Shown here: piece by piece, positions 34,856 through 43,900 of the stretch
Layout of the letters: each line of letters begins with the position of its first letter
How positions within the stretch are numbered: the first letter of the stretch is position 1
Assembly: GCF_031598375.1 (NCBI RefSeq)
Contig: NZ_CP123872.1
Coordinates: forward strand, 3,120,800-3,184,799
Direction: 5' to 3'
DNA: 64,000 bases
Origin: Temperatibacter marinus
GTDB lineage: Bacteria; Pseudomonadota; Alphaproteobacteria; Sphingomonadales; Kordiimonadaceae
The notes under the pieces: model-generated
Told to the model about the DNA's origin: nothing
The model's input: only the letters and a program-made list of their open reading frames with translations
Database searches by the model: none
Translations under genes and position numbers: made by a program

Positions 34856-36803
34856 CAACACTGCCTCCACATGCCCAAATGACAGCTTTATTTATGTTGT
34901 CAGGAATCGTGAAATTACTATCTTCTTGTAATACTTCAGATAATAACTGCGCATAATACCCTTTCCCCATATTATTATCTTCAATTCTTTTTAGAATGAT
35001 ATTTGCATTACTCCCCTTTATCTGAGGCTTTTCATCATTCCATTCTTTCTCTGCTATACTTTTAATCTCTTTGTAAACTGTTCCACGATTATGCCAATTA
35101 TCCTGTAAGACTTTTGCCATGACCTGAAGGTTGTTACCTTCCATAGCCAAGTCATATTCTAGTGTCTTGTATGCTCCTGTATATAATCGACAATAATCTG
35201 ATGAGTTAATCTTCGTTAAAAGGTTTAAAACAGGATTTTTACCGTCATTGTGATCAGGATCGATTGGAGTAGCGGGTATCGTTTTTTCATCCTTTTCGTC
35301 TTTCAACTTTTCAGGGTCTTTATCGGTAATCCCTGCGCATCTAATTTCTATGTTTTGGCAATCTTTGTCTTGCTTGCCAAAATTACAGAAAAGACGCATG
35401 AAATGCTTAAAATATATACCATTCATATTGACGATACTAACACCTGCCTTTTCTAAACTGTCTGGCAACAAATCTTTTTTGTCTTTGCCTTCATTATAAT
35501 TTTTAAGGATGCTTTTTGCTAATTGTGGTACTAAAAAAGCCTCTGCGATGCCTTCGACCAAAATAACACCCTTGGCAAATAGTAAGGTTGATTTTGTCGT
35601 ATCCAGCCACCTGCTTAAAAACAAATTACTTGCAGGTATTAAAACGTCTTCTTTACCATCAATTTCATGCTTAATATCTTTATCAATACCTGTACATATT
35701 ATTGGCGTTGCATTGATGCTACTTGTGTTGCCTGAGGAAATATGGATAAGGCTCTCAATTGACGCTGAAGATGCCAACACAGGTGAGTGTGACGTAACTA
35801 TTACTTGTATAGGAGATGTTTCATTTTTTGAAATCTCTTCAAGATATTTTAAAAGTCTTATTTGAAGCTGTGGATGAAGATGGGCTTCAGGCTCTTCGAC
35901 CAACAATACTTTTAATCGTTCATCCTCTTCACCTGAGTCTATCAATTCTGCCAATACGGTTGCTAAATATAATAAGTTATTATGACCTAAGCTATTCTCA
36001 TTTAACGAGCGATAATAATCTTTGTTTGTTCCATCACTTATGAAGTCTGGGAAGAAAAACAACCGTAAACTTTCCGCAATTCTATTAAAGCCTACTTCTG
36101 AAAATCCAATATGAGTATCTTGACCAAATACTTCACCAACAGCATCTGTTAGCTTACTCTTGATTAAGTCATTCATCTTTTTTATTGGAAGATCATCGCT
36201 TGTTGCGATGTCATGGTTGAATGATTGAACCTTCTTTTCTAATGAATGTATCTCACCTTTATCTTTAAGTTCTTTAAGGGCTTTTGCTTCTATATTTTTA
36301 AGTAATTTAGCCAGTCGAGAAGCTTTTCCTTCTTTAAGTTTTGCTTCAGCATCTCGAAGAGGCGGTAAATAAATGCAATTGAACTTTTCGAACAATTCCC
36401 ATTCAAAGGCCGAAGATTTTGAACTGCCACCCCAAACGTGTCTTTTAAAGCGACCGTATTTTTCTTTATTTTCTACTTTTAAATTTAATGTGGCGTGCTG
36501 GTCTATATCATACCAAGGTAAGAAAGTAACTTTGTCATCCTTAGTTAATCCTGCAAAGCTTGCTTGAATAACAAAACTTTCAGAGGCTTGAGCGCTTACT
36601 TCGAAGGGTTTGTGAAAATCACTTTCTGATACAGGAGTATAACCAAATTCATCTTCCCTCAAAAGCAATCGTATGGCATCAATTATTGAGGTTTTTCCTG
36701 AAGCATTTTCCCCAACTATAACATTAAGCCCCTGCCTTAAATGGATAGCTGTTTTCTGCCCTATTCCTTTGTAATTTTCGATAGATATATTTGAAATGTA
36801 CAT
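34848..36803 (-). CDS. OLD-family ATPase/TOPRIM endonuclease, GajA-like
   Basis: This is a 651-residue protein with an ABC-type ATPase head followed by a TOPRIM nuclease. The P-loop GENASGKTSIIDAI is at 31-44, the signature-like NSLGHNNLLYL at 270-280, Walker B LLVEEPEAHLHP at 300-311 and the H-loop VTSHSP at 336-341. The TOPRIM module starts at about 410 with VILVEGIAEA (Glu417, Glu421), and its ITDKDPEK provides a DxD-like pair at 494-496. This order is that of class 2 OLD enzymes such as GajA. It is the first gene of a four-gene operon with overlapping or near-touching reading frames. The 121-base gap to the integrase gene should contain its promoter. Confidence 0.88.
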   Translation of the reverse strand: MYISNISIENYKGIGQKTAIHLRQGLNVIVGENASGKTSIIDAIRLLLREDEFGYTPVSESDFHKPFEVSAQASESFVIQASFAGLTKDDKVTFLPWYDIDQHATLNLKVENKEKYGRFKRHVWGGSSKSSAFEWELFEKFNCIYLPPLRDAEAKLKEGKASRLAKLLKNIEAKALKELKDKGEIHSLEKKVQSFNHDIATSDDLPIKKMNDLIKSKLTDAVGEVFGQDTHIGFSEVGFNRIAESLRLFFFPDFISDGTNKDYYRSLNENSLGHNNLLYLATVLAELIDSGEEDERLKVLLVEEPEAHLHPQLQIRLLKYLEEISKNETSPIQVIVTSHSPVLASSASIESLIHISSGNTSSINATPIICTGIDKDIKHEIDGKEDVLIPASNLFLSRWLDTTKSTLLFAKGVILVEGIAEAFLVPQLAKSILKNYNEGKDKKDLLPDSLEKAGVSIVNMNGIYFKHFMRLFCNFGKQDKDCQNIEIRCAGITDKDPEKLKDEKDEKTIPATPIDPDHNDGKNPVLNLLTKINSSDYCRLYTGAYKTLEYDLAMEGNNLQVMAKVLQDNWHNRGTVYKEIKSIAEKEWNDEKPQIKGSNANIILKRIEDNNMGKGYYAQLLSEVLQEDSNFTIPDNINKAVIWACGGSVDD

Positions 36804-36924
36804 TTATTTTCCATTACTTTTAGGTGTAAAAGTTAATAATTGCATATCAAATCGAAACTCTCCACAAAATTGTCACCAATACAACCACTATACAGGAAAA
36901 TTAGTATTTTTCAGATACAGAAAC

Positions 36925-38922
36925 CTACATGCACAATAGGTCTAGATCATGCTTTTTCATATACCGTTCAAAGTCAGCAGCATTCGCATCCATCATTTCC
37001 AGATGTGCGCGTGACCAAAAATCACGATTTGGTAATGGATGAAAGTCATTGTCCCCTAAACTCTCTGATCGGCCAATCATATTGGCGTTAGAAATAAGTT
37101 TGATCGGCACAAGCTTCAAATGGCTGGTCACAATAGGGATCACAGCGTTGATGTCGTTTAGAACAGGCATATAGCCCCCAGCATTATATACAACATCACC
37201 TAGCGTTGTTTTATTGTCATTGCGGCCCAAGAATTCTGCCACATGTCGACTCTCAATATGTCTACCGTCAATTTTCACCCTCCCTACTAGAGTTTCCACT
37301 GAGTGACGAAATCCTCCTAGCGTCATTTCAGGATACTTCATATCTCCAAATAACTTTGGTCTCATCTTCGTCCAAATAAGCCTATTAAAAACATCCCCTG
37401 TTGCTGTAGTTCTACTGGTAGGAATAAGCTCTGGGAAAAGAGCTCTTCTTCCAGCCATATGCGTTGCCAGCACAAATTCTTTAAACCCTAATCTCACTAG
37501 CTCTGGATGAACTGGAATAACCCTTAGGCTTGTTTTCTTTTTAATATTTCCCATGAGATTAGAGCGTATCACCACACACAAAGTTCCTGAGGTTTCCAGA
37601 AAGTCACTCGTCATTAAACCACAAGCTTCACTTGGCCTCATACCAGAATACCAAAGCAGTAGAGGCACCCAATATGCTGCGTCTTGATAGATGGCCCGCC
37701 CTGCTTCAAATCTAGGACTAACTTTTTTAGGGCCGTCAATCTTCTCACCGCGCGATCCTGTATAGATCGTAGTACTGAAAAGCTTAGTTGCATCACTTAC
37801 CAAGATGTATTCTGTTCTTTCTTTTGTTGATCGATAATCACGCTTCGTAGTTTTGAGAAGGTCCCATTCAATTGTCGGAACAATGTACCCTTTCTTTCTA
37901 TCGTCTGTCAGGAGCATTTTTAAAGCAGTAATTGATCCATTGATCTTGTTAATCGATAGCCCGTCGCCTTTTAAGGCACTAGGCATTTGTCCTACAACAA
38001 ATCCTTTCTTTTTTTCTTTGTTTTCTAGGCATTTAAGGAAATTGGACAATTTTTCCTGTGTTACATCAGCTACTGTGTCATCAGGATAAATTTCAGTATA
38101 TCTAACGATTGCAGTCTTATAATCCTTACCGCCCTTATTACCCCATTGACCTCCGCTCACCTGATCTTCTTCAAATGTCAGGAAACGCTCAAGCAACTTT
38201 ATTCTTGGTGCTATATTTTTCTGATCTGGTAATTGTTCGAGTTCAGGGCGGGATTCTGTACTAAGTTGTGTTTGAATGGAATATTTCTCAACCTTATGAG
38301 GCTTATCAATTTCCTCACCTAAAACATTTAAATTAGCTTGCAATACTGCTTCTGCTATTGCTTCGCATACCAATTTCCAAACATCATTACGAACACTAGA
38401 AGTTTTCAACAGCTCAAACTGATCAAGAATTTGATCACGGTATCTTGCTGCGACGCCCCTTGTGTCAAGCTGGGAGGCAATCATTTGAGAAGACAATTCC
38501 CCACGTAGCTCCGAACTGTTGATTTCAGGGTTTCCTTCATATTTAAATAGGCTAGGTAAAGCGCTGTGAATAGTCCGCCATTGATTATTCTGTGAGATAT
38601 ACTCCTGTAGTGTGGCTTCATTGTCGTCAGACATTTTCAGTTCAGCTTGAAACTGGTTCAACAGTCTATCGCGCTCAAAAGAAACGACATCTTTAAAGGC
38701 TTCTATTCTTTGCTCTGATGTTAAAAAATTTCCACGCCCTTTTAACTCGACCACACTTTTTTCCTCAATAAACACTACTAAATAATCACTTATACTTTTA
38801 GCTAGTGTCTTGCAGTACGTTTTTAAAGATAGGCGCAGTTCTATTTTTTCACCGCCGCATAAAATGACTTTGCGAAAGTAGTAAACCGCGTTGCGGCGAT
38901 ATAGGTAATTTAATGATGGCAT
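36925..38922 (-). CDS. Large tyrosine recombinase (integrase) of the right island element
   Basis: This is a site-specific integrase of about 665 residues, long for the family. The N-terminus LYRRNAVYYFRKVI is the DNA-binding-type start seen in DUF6538-containing integrases. The catalytic domain shows Arg in YSGMRPSEACGLM, the HxxR-equivalent block GGFRHSVET, then a HVAEFLGR helix and the likely nucleophile Tyr in GDVVYNAGGY. The ATG at 38922 is chosen because GGAGGG lies 5 bases upstream; a longer frame would run into the tRNA terminator. It lies 141 bases from the tRNA-Met 3' end, the usual place for the integrase of a tRNA-targeting island. Confidence 0.88.
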   Translation of the reverse strand: MPSLNYLYRRNAVYYFRKVILCGGEKIELRLSLKTYCKTLAKSISDYLVVFIEEKSVVELKGRGNFLTSEQRIEAFKDVVSFERDRLLNQFQAELKMSDDNEATLQEYISQNNQWRTIHSALPSLFKYEGNPEINSSELRGELSSQMIASQLDTRGVAARYRDQILDQFELLKTSSVRNDVWKLVCEAIAEAVLQANLNVLGEEIDKPHKVEKYSIQTQLSTESRPELEQLPDQKNIAPRIKLLERFLTFEEDQVSGGQWGNKGGKDYKTAIVRYTEIYPDDTVADVTQEKLSNFLKCLENKEKKKGFVVGQMPSALKGDGLSINKINGSITALKMLLTDDRKKGYIVPTIEWDLLKTTKRDYRSTKERTEYILVSDATKLFSTTIYTGSRGEKIDGPKKVSPRFEAGRAIYQDAAYWVPLLLWYSGMRPSEACGLMTSDFLETSGTLCVVIRSNLMGNIKKKTSLRVIPVHPELVRLGFKEFVLATHMAGRRALFPELIPTSRTTATGDVFNRLIWTKMRPKLFGDMKYPEMTLGGFRHSVETLVGRVKIDGRHIESRHVAEFLGRNDNKTTLGDVVYNAGGYMPVLNDINAVIPIVTSHLKLVPIKLISNANMIGRSESLGDNDFHPLPNRDFWSRAHLEMMDANAADFERYMKKHDLDLLCM

Positions 38923-39010
38923 TGATACCCTCCAAATTGAGGAACTGCCTTCTAGATGTGCATTTTGGCACAGGTTATTGGCACAAAATTCCGACCAAAC
39001 CGATGCGCGC

Positions 39011-39051
39011 AAAAAAAAGAAGCCCCCGACTTACTTTGAAGTCAAGGGCTT
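39011..39051 (-). terminator. Terminator downstream of tRNA-Met
   Basis: Reading leftwards after the tRNA, GGGCTT and AAGCCC (39046-39051 and 39020-39025) enclose GACTT/AAGTC, followed by a run of eight T on the minus strand. Similar hairpins lie beside the other two att copies. Confidence 0.8.
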
Positions 39052-39057
39052 AACTTT

Positions 39058-39084
39058 TAAAATTGGTAGCGGAGGAGGGATTTG
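39058..39084. repeat. Attachment-site repeat at the intact tRNA gene
   Basis: It is the 27-bp perfect direct repeat of 22592-22618 and overlaps the tRNA 3' end (T-arm 3' strand, acceptor strand and CCA). Confidence 0.9.
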
Positions 39085-39140
39085 AACCCCCGGCACATGG
39101 ATTATGATTCCACTGCTCTAACCAACTGAGCTACTCCGCC
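39064..39140 (-). tRNA. tRNA-Met (anticodon CAT)
   Basis: This is a 77-nt gene on the minus strand including an encoded CCA. The acceptor stem GGCGGAG pairs with CTCCGCT (one G-U), the discriminator is A, the D-arm holds AGCTCAGTTGGTTAGAGC, and the anticodon stem GTGGA/TCCAT encloses ATCATAA, which gives anticodon CAT. The T-arm reads GGGTTCAAATCC. Elongator Met is most likely; CAT could also be an Ile tRNA modified with lysidine. Confidence 0.95.
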
Positions 39141-39221
39141 ATATAGATAAAGCCAAATCGGGACCTGAAAGGACATGATACTCAGAACAATGCCTAACGG
39201 TTTCCGTCAGAAGCGAGGGCG

Positions 39222-39250
39222 TGTATACTGCTCCCCATCTTCACTGTCAA
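39222..39250 (-). promoter_or_regulatory. Sigma-70-type promoter of tRNA-Met
   Basis: On the minus strand TTGACA (39245-39250) and TATACA (39222-39227) are separated by exactly 17 bases, followed by a GC-rich discriminator (CGCCCTCGC) typical of stable RNA promoters. Transcription should start near 39215, about 75 bases before the tRNA. Confidence 0.8.
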
Positions 39251-39405
39251 GCATCTGATGACAGTTTTTTTGTTTTTTTACATTTCCTCATGCGGACAAG
39301 AAAAAGTTCATGATTAGAGCTGGCACATTGCTTGCAAAGTTTTACCCTAGAAAAAGAATGACCCTAGGGTCTGCATTTGATAATATAGGGATCAAGGAGC
39401 TCAGT

Positions 39406-40236
39406 ATGAATGAAATGTATGAAAAGGAATTGCCTGCAATTAAAGCCTTAATTTGCATTGGTAACGATCATATATCCCATCCAATTTATGAGTATATCAA
39501 ACGCTCTGGCTCAGTCAAAACTACCATAGCCACCAATAGCTTAGCTGCGATGAACGAGCTATATGATGAAGAATACCACTTCTTCTTAATCGCCCAAGAA
39601 TTGCCTGACGGCGATGGGTTGGATCTCTATAAGAAAATGGTAGACAAGGGCTTTATCACTGCACAAAGTCGCTGTATCTTTCTCATGGAAAATCCTTCCC
39701 GCAATGCGGCAATAAAAGCCGCTGCCATGGGTATCGAGCATATTCTTGTCCCGCCTTTCTCGCTTAAAGCGGTTAGTGATCGCATGAAAACCATTTATGC
39801 CTCTGTCTTGGAGAAACCAAAACCGTTGAAAGGTGTGGCTGTGATGGCGAAAAATGCGCATATGGCAGAGACCCTTAAAAATCAAGCGGTTGAAAAGCGT
39901 AAGAAGCGGGGCGAAGTCAGCATGAAAATTCATGCTCCCCACGAAACGGCAGACTTGATCTTAAAAGATCAAAAAATCATTAGAAAACCGCGCAAAGCCA
40001 CAGCGATTCTGGCCAAAAGAACCGAAAACAAAATGTATAAAGCTGAAGTGACCAAGCGCCGAGCGCCCATCGCTCCAGCTCAAGAGATACCGCAAGAGGC
40101 CGCCGGAAAAGCAGAATCTGGCATTAAACCACAGCTAAAGATCAAAGAGCCACGTCCGATCGAAAGCCTTCCCCCTTATCCTGGAATGACAGCCGCTCAG
40201 AGAGAACGCCTTCATACTTTCGCGCGCGTTTCCTAA
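39406..40236 (+). CDS. Degenerate response-regulator receiver protein with basic tail
   Basis: This is a protein of about 276 residues. Residues 10-130 form a CheY-like fold (AIKALICIGN, then FFLIAQELPDGDGLDLYKKM, GIEHILVPPFSLKAV), but the phosphoacceptor Asp before the LPD turn is missing (sequence LIAQELPD). It is followed by a Lys/Arg/Pro-rich, probably unstructured tail. The start at 39406 is preferred because AAGGAG lies 7 bases upstream; an ATG at 39310 would add 32 residues. It is probably a phosphorylation-independent adaptor, and its place near flagellar genes is suggestive only. Confidence 0.7.
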   Translation: MNEMYEKELPAIKALICIGNDHISHPIYEYIKRSGSVKTTIATNSLAAMNELYDEEYHFFLIAQELPDGDGLDLYKKMVDKGFITAQSRCIFLMENPSRNAAIKAAAMGIEHILVPPFSLKAVSDRMKTIYASVLEKPKPLKGVAVMAKNAHMAETLKNQAVEKRKKRGEVSMKIHAPHETADLILKDQKIIRKPRKATAILAKRTENKMYKAEVTKRRAPIAPAQEIPQEAAGKAESGIKPQLKIKEPRPIESLPPYPGMTAAQRERLHTFARVS

Positions 40237-40247
40237 GGGGTAAAGCC

Positions 40248-41390
40248 CTATTGCAATCTGGGGTCATTGCTGATGGCGGCATTGATCCAGCCTCCACCAA
40301 GCAAGCGATCTTCACGATAAAAGACAGCTGCTTGTCCCGCAGCAACCCCGGCTTCTGGCTCATCAAGAATAATGCGAGCCATCCCCATTTTTCCGAGCTT
40401 CAAAGTCGCCGTCTTTCCGGGCCGAGTTGATCTTACTTTCGCGGAAACCTTAAGGCCTTCTTCCGGAACATCTTCGCCGAGCCAATTCATCTCTTTAATC
40501 AAAATTTCTGACGTCTCAAGAGCTTCTTTTGGGCCAACAATCACTTGGTTTGTCTTAGGATCAAGTTTCACCACATATAATGGATCAACTGTCCCGCCAA
40601 TATTCAGTCCGCGCCTTTGTCCAATCGTGTATTTGACAATCCCATCATGCTCACCCATTTTATTGCCGTCAATATCGACGATGTCTCCGGCTTTAAGGGC
40701 TCCTGGTCTCATACGCTCAATCACGGAAATATATTTGCCCTCTGGTACAAAGCAAATATCCTGACTGTCCGGTTTATCAGCCACGATCAGGCCAAAACGA
40801 TCTGCATGACGGCGGGTTTCGGCCTTATCCATATGACCAAGGGGAAATCGTAAAAAATCGAGCTGTTCTTGGGTCGTGGCAAACAGGAAATAGCTCTGAT
40901 CTTTCCCCATATCCGCTCCCCTCAACATCGTGGACTTGCCGTTCTCGATAAGGGACCGCTGGACATAATGTCCCGTCGCCATACAGTCAGCGCCTAAATC
41001 TTTCGCTGTATCTAACAAGTCCTTAAATTTAACTGTCTGGTTACATTTCACACAGGGAATAGGCGTCTCCCCTTTAATATAACTATCTGCAAAGTCTTCC
41101 ATCACTTGCTCTTTAAAGCGATTTTCATAATCCAGGACATAGTGCGGAATATCAAGCATTTCAGAGACGCGGCGCGCATCGTGAATATCTTGACCGGCAC
41201 AACATGCCCCTTTTTTCTGAATGGCAATGCCGTGATCATACAATTGGAGCGTGATCCCAACAACATCGTATCCCTCTTCTTTCAAGAGTGCCGCACAGAC
41301 GCTGCTATCGACCCCCCCTGACATGGCGACGACCACCCGTGTCTCTGCCGGAGATTTCTGAAAGCCTAAGCTATTTACAGTAGTACTCAT
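40248..41390 (-). CDS. mnmA: tRNA-specific 2-thiouridylase
   Basis: This protein of about 380 residues makes s2U34 in tRNA Lys, Glu and Gln. The PP-loop [18 protein letters not shown] is near residue 20. The catalytic Cys lies in [14 protein letters not shown] and the second in [11 protein letters not shown]. The ATGHY and KDQSYFL segments and the C-terminal beta-barrel with GQAAVFYR are typical. The start at 41390 fits the usual short N-terminus; an ATG at 41408 is an alternative. It converges with the receiver-like gene, with an 11-base gap. Confidence 0.96.
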   Translation of the reverse strand: MSTTVNSLGFQKSPAETRVVVAMSGGVDSSVCAALLKEEGYDVVGITLQLYDHGIAIQKKGACCAGQDIHDARRVSEMLDIPHYVLDYENRFKEQVMEDFADSYIKGETPIPCVKCNQTVKFKDLLDTAKDLGADCMATGHYVQRSLIENGKSTMLRGADMGKDQSYFLFATTQEQLDFLRFPLGHMDKAETRRHADRFGLIVADKPDSQDICFVPEGKYISVIERMRPGALKAGDIVDIDGNKMGEHDGIVKYTIGQRRGLNIGGTVDPLYVVKLDPKTNQVIVGPKEALETSEILIKEMNWLGEDVPEEGLKVSAKVRSTRPGKTATLKLGKMGMARIILDEPEAGVAAGQAAVFYREDRLLGGGWINAAISNDPRLQ

Positions 41391-41594
41391 CTTTATGACC
41401 TTTAACAATTTGGCTCTGATATAAGCGTTTCCTTGTGAAAGAGCAAGAGCAACCGAACGTCAGGCAGAAGATACCGCCCAATGGGCAAGAATTTTCTCGT
41501 CCGGACCTTTCTCTGTCTAATCTGAGTGATTTAACATTCGAACAATGTACCTTGATCTCGTATAATCTCTTGTAAATCAAGGCCTTCTAAAAAC

Positions 41595-41610
41595 TGGCAT
41601 CCAACTTGCT
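41595..41610 (+). promoter_or_regulatory. Sigma-54 promoter upstream of fliK-flgD-flgE
   Basis: TGGCAT-CCAAC-TTGCT matches the -24/-12 consensus TGGCAC-N5-TTGCW, with GG and GC at the right spacing. It lies about 85 bases before the fliK start in the 300-bp gap after mnmA. Activation by the FlbD-type protein encoded at 51472 is the expected control. Confidence 0.75.
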
Positions 41611-41692
41611 AATCATAGGATGTAAATTTGAAGGCAAAATGCCTATATGTCTCGCAAGAAGTGCTGCATCTCCAGTTTAGTTTGGTTTATTT

Positions 41693-43882
41693 ATGACTGA
41701 CGCAGTGACAAATATGATGAATATCCTGACGCCTAATGCATCAGGAGGTCCGCAACAGAACCCTGCTCTAATGACAGCGATTGATCCAGCCAGCCCTGAG
41801 TTCAATACTGCACTGGCAGCTTTATCGATTGATCCTTTAACGCTTGGACAAACCGTTTCAGTTGATCCGATTCAGCTTGAGGGACTTTCAGTTGATCCAT
41901 CGGCCTCATCAGAATCCTCACCTGCCTCACAACTGGCTTTTATGCAAATGATGCATCAAGGGGATATTATACAAAATCAAGGCGACCAAACCCCTTCGGC
42001 TGTTGGCACGACAGCAGGGAAAATTCCCGCGTTAGGTACCAACATGAATGCAGAAGGCTTGATCAAAATCGCTGAAGCCGCTGTGAATAACCCACACATG
42101 CTGCCCGTTCAAGATCTGAAGGCATGGTCTGCTTTGAGCACACCGACTATGCAAGCCCCTCATCCAACTCAAGGGGCAATCCAAACAAACCTTAATGAGG
42201 ACCAGATAAACCTTGTCGAAGGTCAGATAAACCTTGTCGAGGGCCAGATAAACCTTGTCGAGGGCCAGATAAACCTTGTCGAGGGCCAGATAAACATTGA
42301 CGAGCTAACGGCAATCAGCTCTGACAACTATAGCGCCTTACCTACACTCATTTCAAATACAGCTTCCCATCAGGCCGGTATAAATTCAGCCCCCTATGAT
42401 TTAGACCCACTAACCGATCCCTTCGAACAGGTTGAAGCTCTCTTTTCTACGGCTCAAAGTCCAGAGGAAATTCTAAACAAGAATGATTTGGGTATTAAGG
42501 CGTCAGTCTCTTTTGGGGCAGAAACGACCCTAGTTGGCAACTTAGATGCTGCCCTTTCAAGAGTTTCTCCATCAATAAGCTCCTCTAGTACGCAACAACA
42601 GGCTGCCCAAGAAGGCCTCACACCCCTTATGAAAGCACCGGACCTTGCGGTGTTAACGTTAGGGTCCGAGGCAAAACCTGCTCAGGTTATAGCCCTTGCC
42701 CCTACCCTAGAGAAGGCAGCGCCTCTTCCCTTCGCGCTGCAGGGCCAAACCCAACCCTTTTCAATTCTAGCTGATGGGAGTCTGACGCTCGTCCAAACAG
42801 CTGAATCTACCAAAGCTGTTGAGCAACTCTCAACCAGCGCCGCTCAGACGACCGCTGCCCAAACTGCACAACAAATGCAAAGCTCTCTCGCGGCTGGAAC
42901 TGGTCACGCTACAGGACTTACGGCACAAGGGGCGGCACCAACTGGCTTAGAGCAAGGGTCAGGACAGCCAGCACAGCAAACGTCTATGGCATTCGCTCTG
43001 CCTGTCATGCAAGCGATGGCCATGACCAATAAAGCAGCACCTGAGAGTTTTTCATCTAGTTTAAAAGCACTCTCATCGGAGGCAGGCTTTAAGCTTGAAA
43101 ATGACACGGATTTCATGCGTCAAATTCACTCACCTTCCACTGAGAGCGGCATGAGTAAAAATGGCAACTTCGGACAGCAGCATAATCAAGCCGCCTTAAG
43201 TCAGCAAATGCCCTTGCAACAAACTGCTGCCTTTAAGTGGGCCAGTGACGGCGCGACCACAGTTTTTGCCGACTCCCTTTTCAACGAACAATCCTCTGCT
43301 TTCGGGTCGATTTCAAGCGGGATGAACAGCATGAATGGTCTACGGAGCGATGGTTTCGCTGGGACTGGGTTTTCCACAAGCACTCCTACGTTAACGCAGC
43401 AGGCCCTAGGTCATCACGCGGCGAACCAAGTTGGCTTAGCTGTCACAAAAGCTGCCAATGCCCAAAATAATCAGTTTAATATTAGCCTTCGCCCTGCAGA
43501 ACTGGGCGCTGTGAAAGTGTCGCTCACTTTTATTAAGGATGGATCTGTTCAAGCGCGCATCTTAGCAGAGCGGCCTGAAACTTTGGACATGCTTCAAAAG
43601 GACAGCCGTAGCATCGAGCGCATACTTGAACAATCTGGGCACAAGGTAAGCCGATCCAGTCTTGAATTTGATTTAGATGAGCAAAAAGGCCAAAGCGCAG
43701 GAAAAACTTGGGCTGAAGCTGTACAAAAAGAATCGATGGAACACCAAGCATCAGGCGACAGTAAGAGCGATAGTCGATCACTGAATGATCAAGATATACC
43801 ATGGCCTGAAGAAGAGGAAATCAGTCTAGATGACATCCTCCCTTATGTAACAGCCGAAACTGGCCTTGATATAAGAATTTAA
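41693..43882 (+). CDS. fliK: Flagellar hook-length control protein
   Basis: This 729-residue protein is long, rich in Gln, Ala, Ser and Thr, and largely low-complexity. A conserved C-terminal Flg_hook domain lies near residues 590-660 (QFNISLRPAELGAVKVSLTF, RPETLDMLQKDSRSIERIL). FliK acts as the secreted ruler that switches export from hook to filament. Residues about 171-198 carry a 7-residue tandem repeat (QINLVEG) encoded by exact 21-bp units. It is followed by flgD after 18 bases and shares the upstream sigma-54 promoter. Confidence 0.9.
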   Translation: MTDAVTNMMNILTPNASGGPQQNPALMTAIDPASPEFNTALAALSIDPLTLGQTVSVDPIQLEGLSVDPSASSESSPASQLAFMQMMHQGDIIQNQGDQTPSAVGTTAGKIPALGTNMNAEGLIKIAEAAVNNPHMLPVQDLKAWSALSTPTMQAPHPTQGAIQTNLNEDQINLVEGQINLVEGQINLVEGQINLVEGQINIDELTAISSDNYSALPTLISNTASHQAGINSAPYDLDPLTDPFEQVEALFSTAQSPEEILNKNDLGIKASVSFGAETTLVGNLDAALSRVSPSISSSSTQQQAAQEGLTPLMKAPDLAVLTLGSEAKPAQVIALAPTLEKAAPLPFALQGQTQPFSILADGSLTLVQTAESTKAVEQLSTSAAQTTAAQTAQQMQSSLAAGTGHATGLTAQGAAPTGLEQGSGQPAQQTSMAFALPVMQAMAMTNKAAPESFSSSLKALSSEAGFKLENDTDFMRQIHSPSTESGMSKNGNFGQQHNQAALSQQMPLQQTAAFKWASDGATTVFADSLFNEQSSAFGSISSGMNSMNGLRSDGFAGTGFSTSTPTLTQQALGHHAANQVGLAVTKAANAQNNQFNISLRPAELGAVKVSLTFIKDGSVQARILAERPETLDMLQKDSRSIERILEQSGHKVSRSSLEFDLDEQKGQSAGKTWAEAVQKESMEHQASGDSKSDSRSLNDQDIPWPEEEEISLDDILPYVTAETGLDIRI
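42203..42286. repeat. Four 21-bp tandem repeats inside fliK
   Basis: The unit CAGATAAACCTTGTCGAGGGC occurs four times head to tail (42203, 42224, 42245, 42266), nearly perfect, with a partial fifth at 42287. Each encodes QINLVEG. In-frame copy-number change would lengthen or shorten the ruler region. Confidence 0.95.
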
Positions 43883-43900
43883 CAAAGAAGAGACAAAGTT

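Larger units (their letters stand above)
22592..39084. mobile_element. Composite genomic island integrated in tRNA-Met(CAT)
   Basis: The island is bounded by a 27-bp perfect direct repeat (22592-22618 and 39058-39084) that contains the 3' end of the tRNA-Met gene. A third copy at 26200-26222 divides it into a 3.6-kb left and a 12.9-kb right element. A tyrosine integrase gene lies beside the intact tRNA. Cargo includes NADAR, mobilization and putative defence genes. Coding sequence inside is visibly more AT-rich than in the flanks. Confidence 0.9.

Noticed and set aside
39243..39279. ACTGTCA/TGACAGT hairpin followed by T-runs on the plus strand, terminator-like
   Set aside because: No plus-strand gene ends there, and the left arm is the -35 box of the tRNA promoter, so it is more likely incidental.
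42203..42297. CRISPR-like array
   Set aside because: Units are contiguous without spacers and keep the fliK reading frame.
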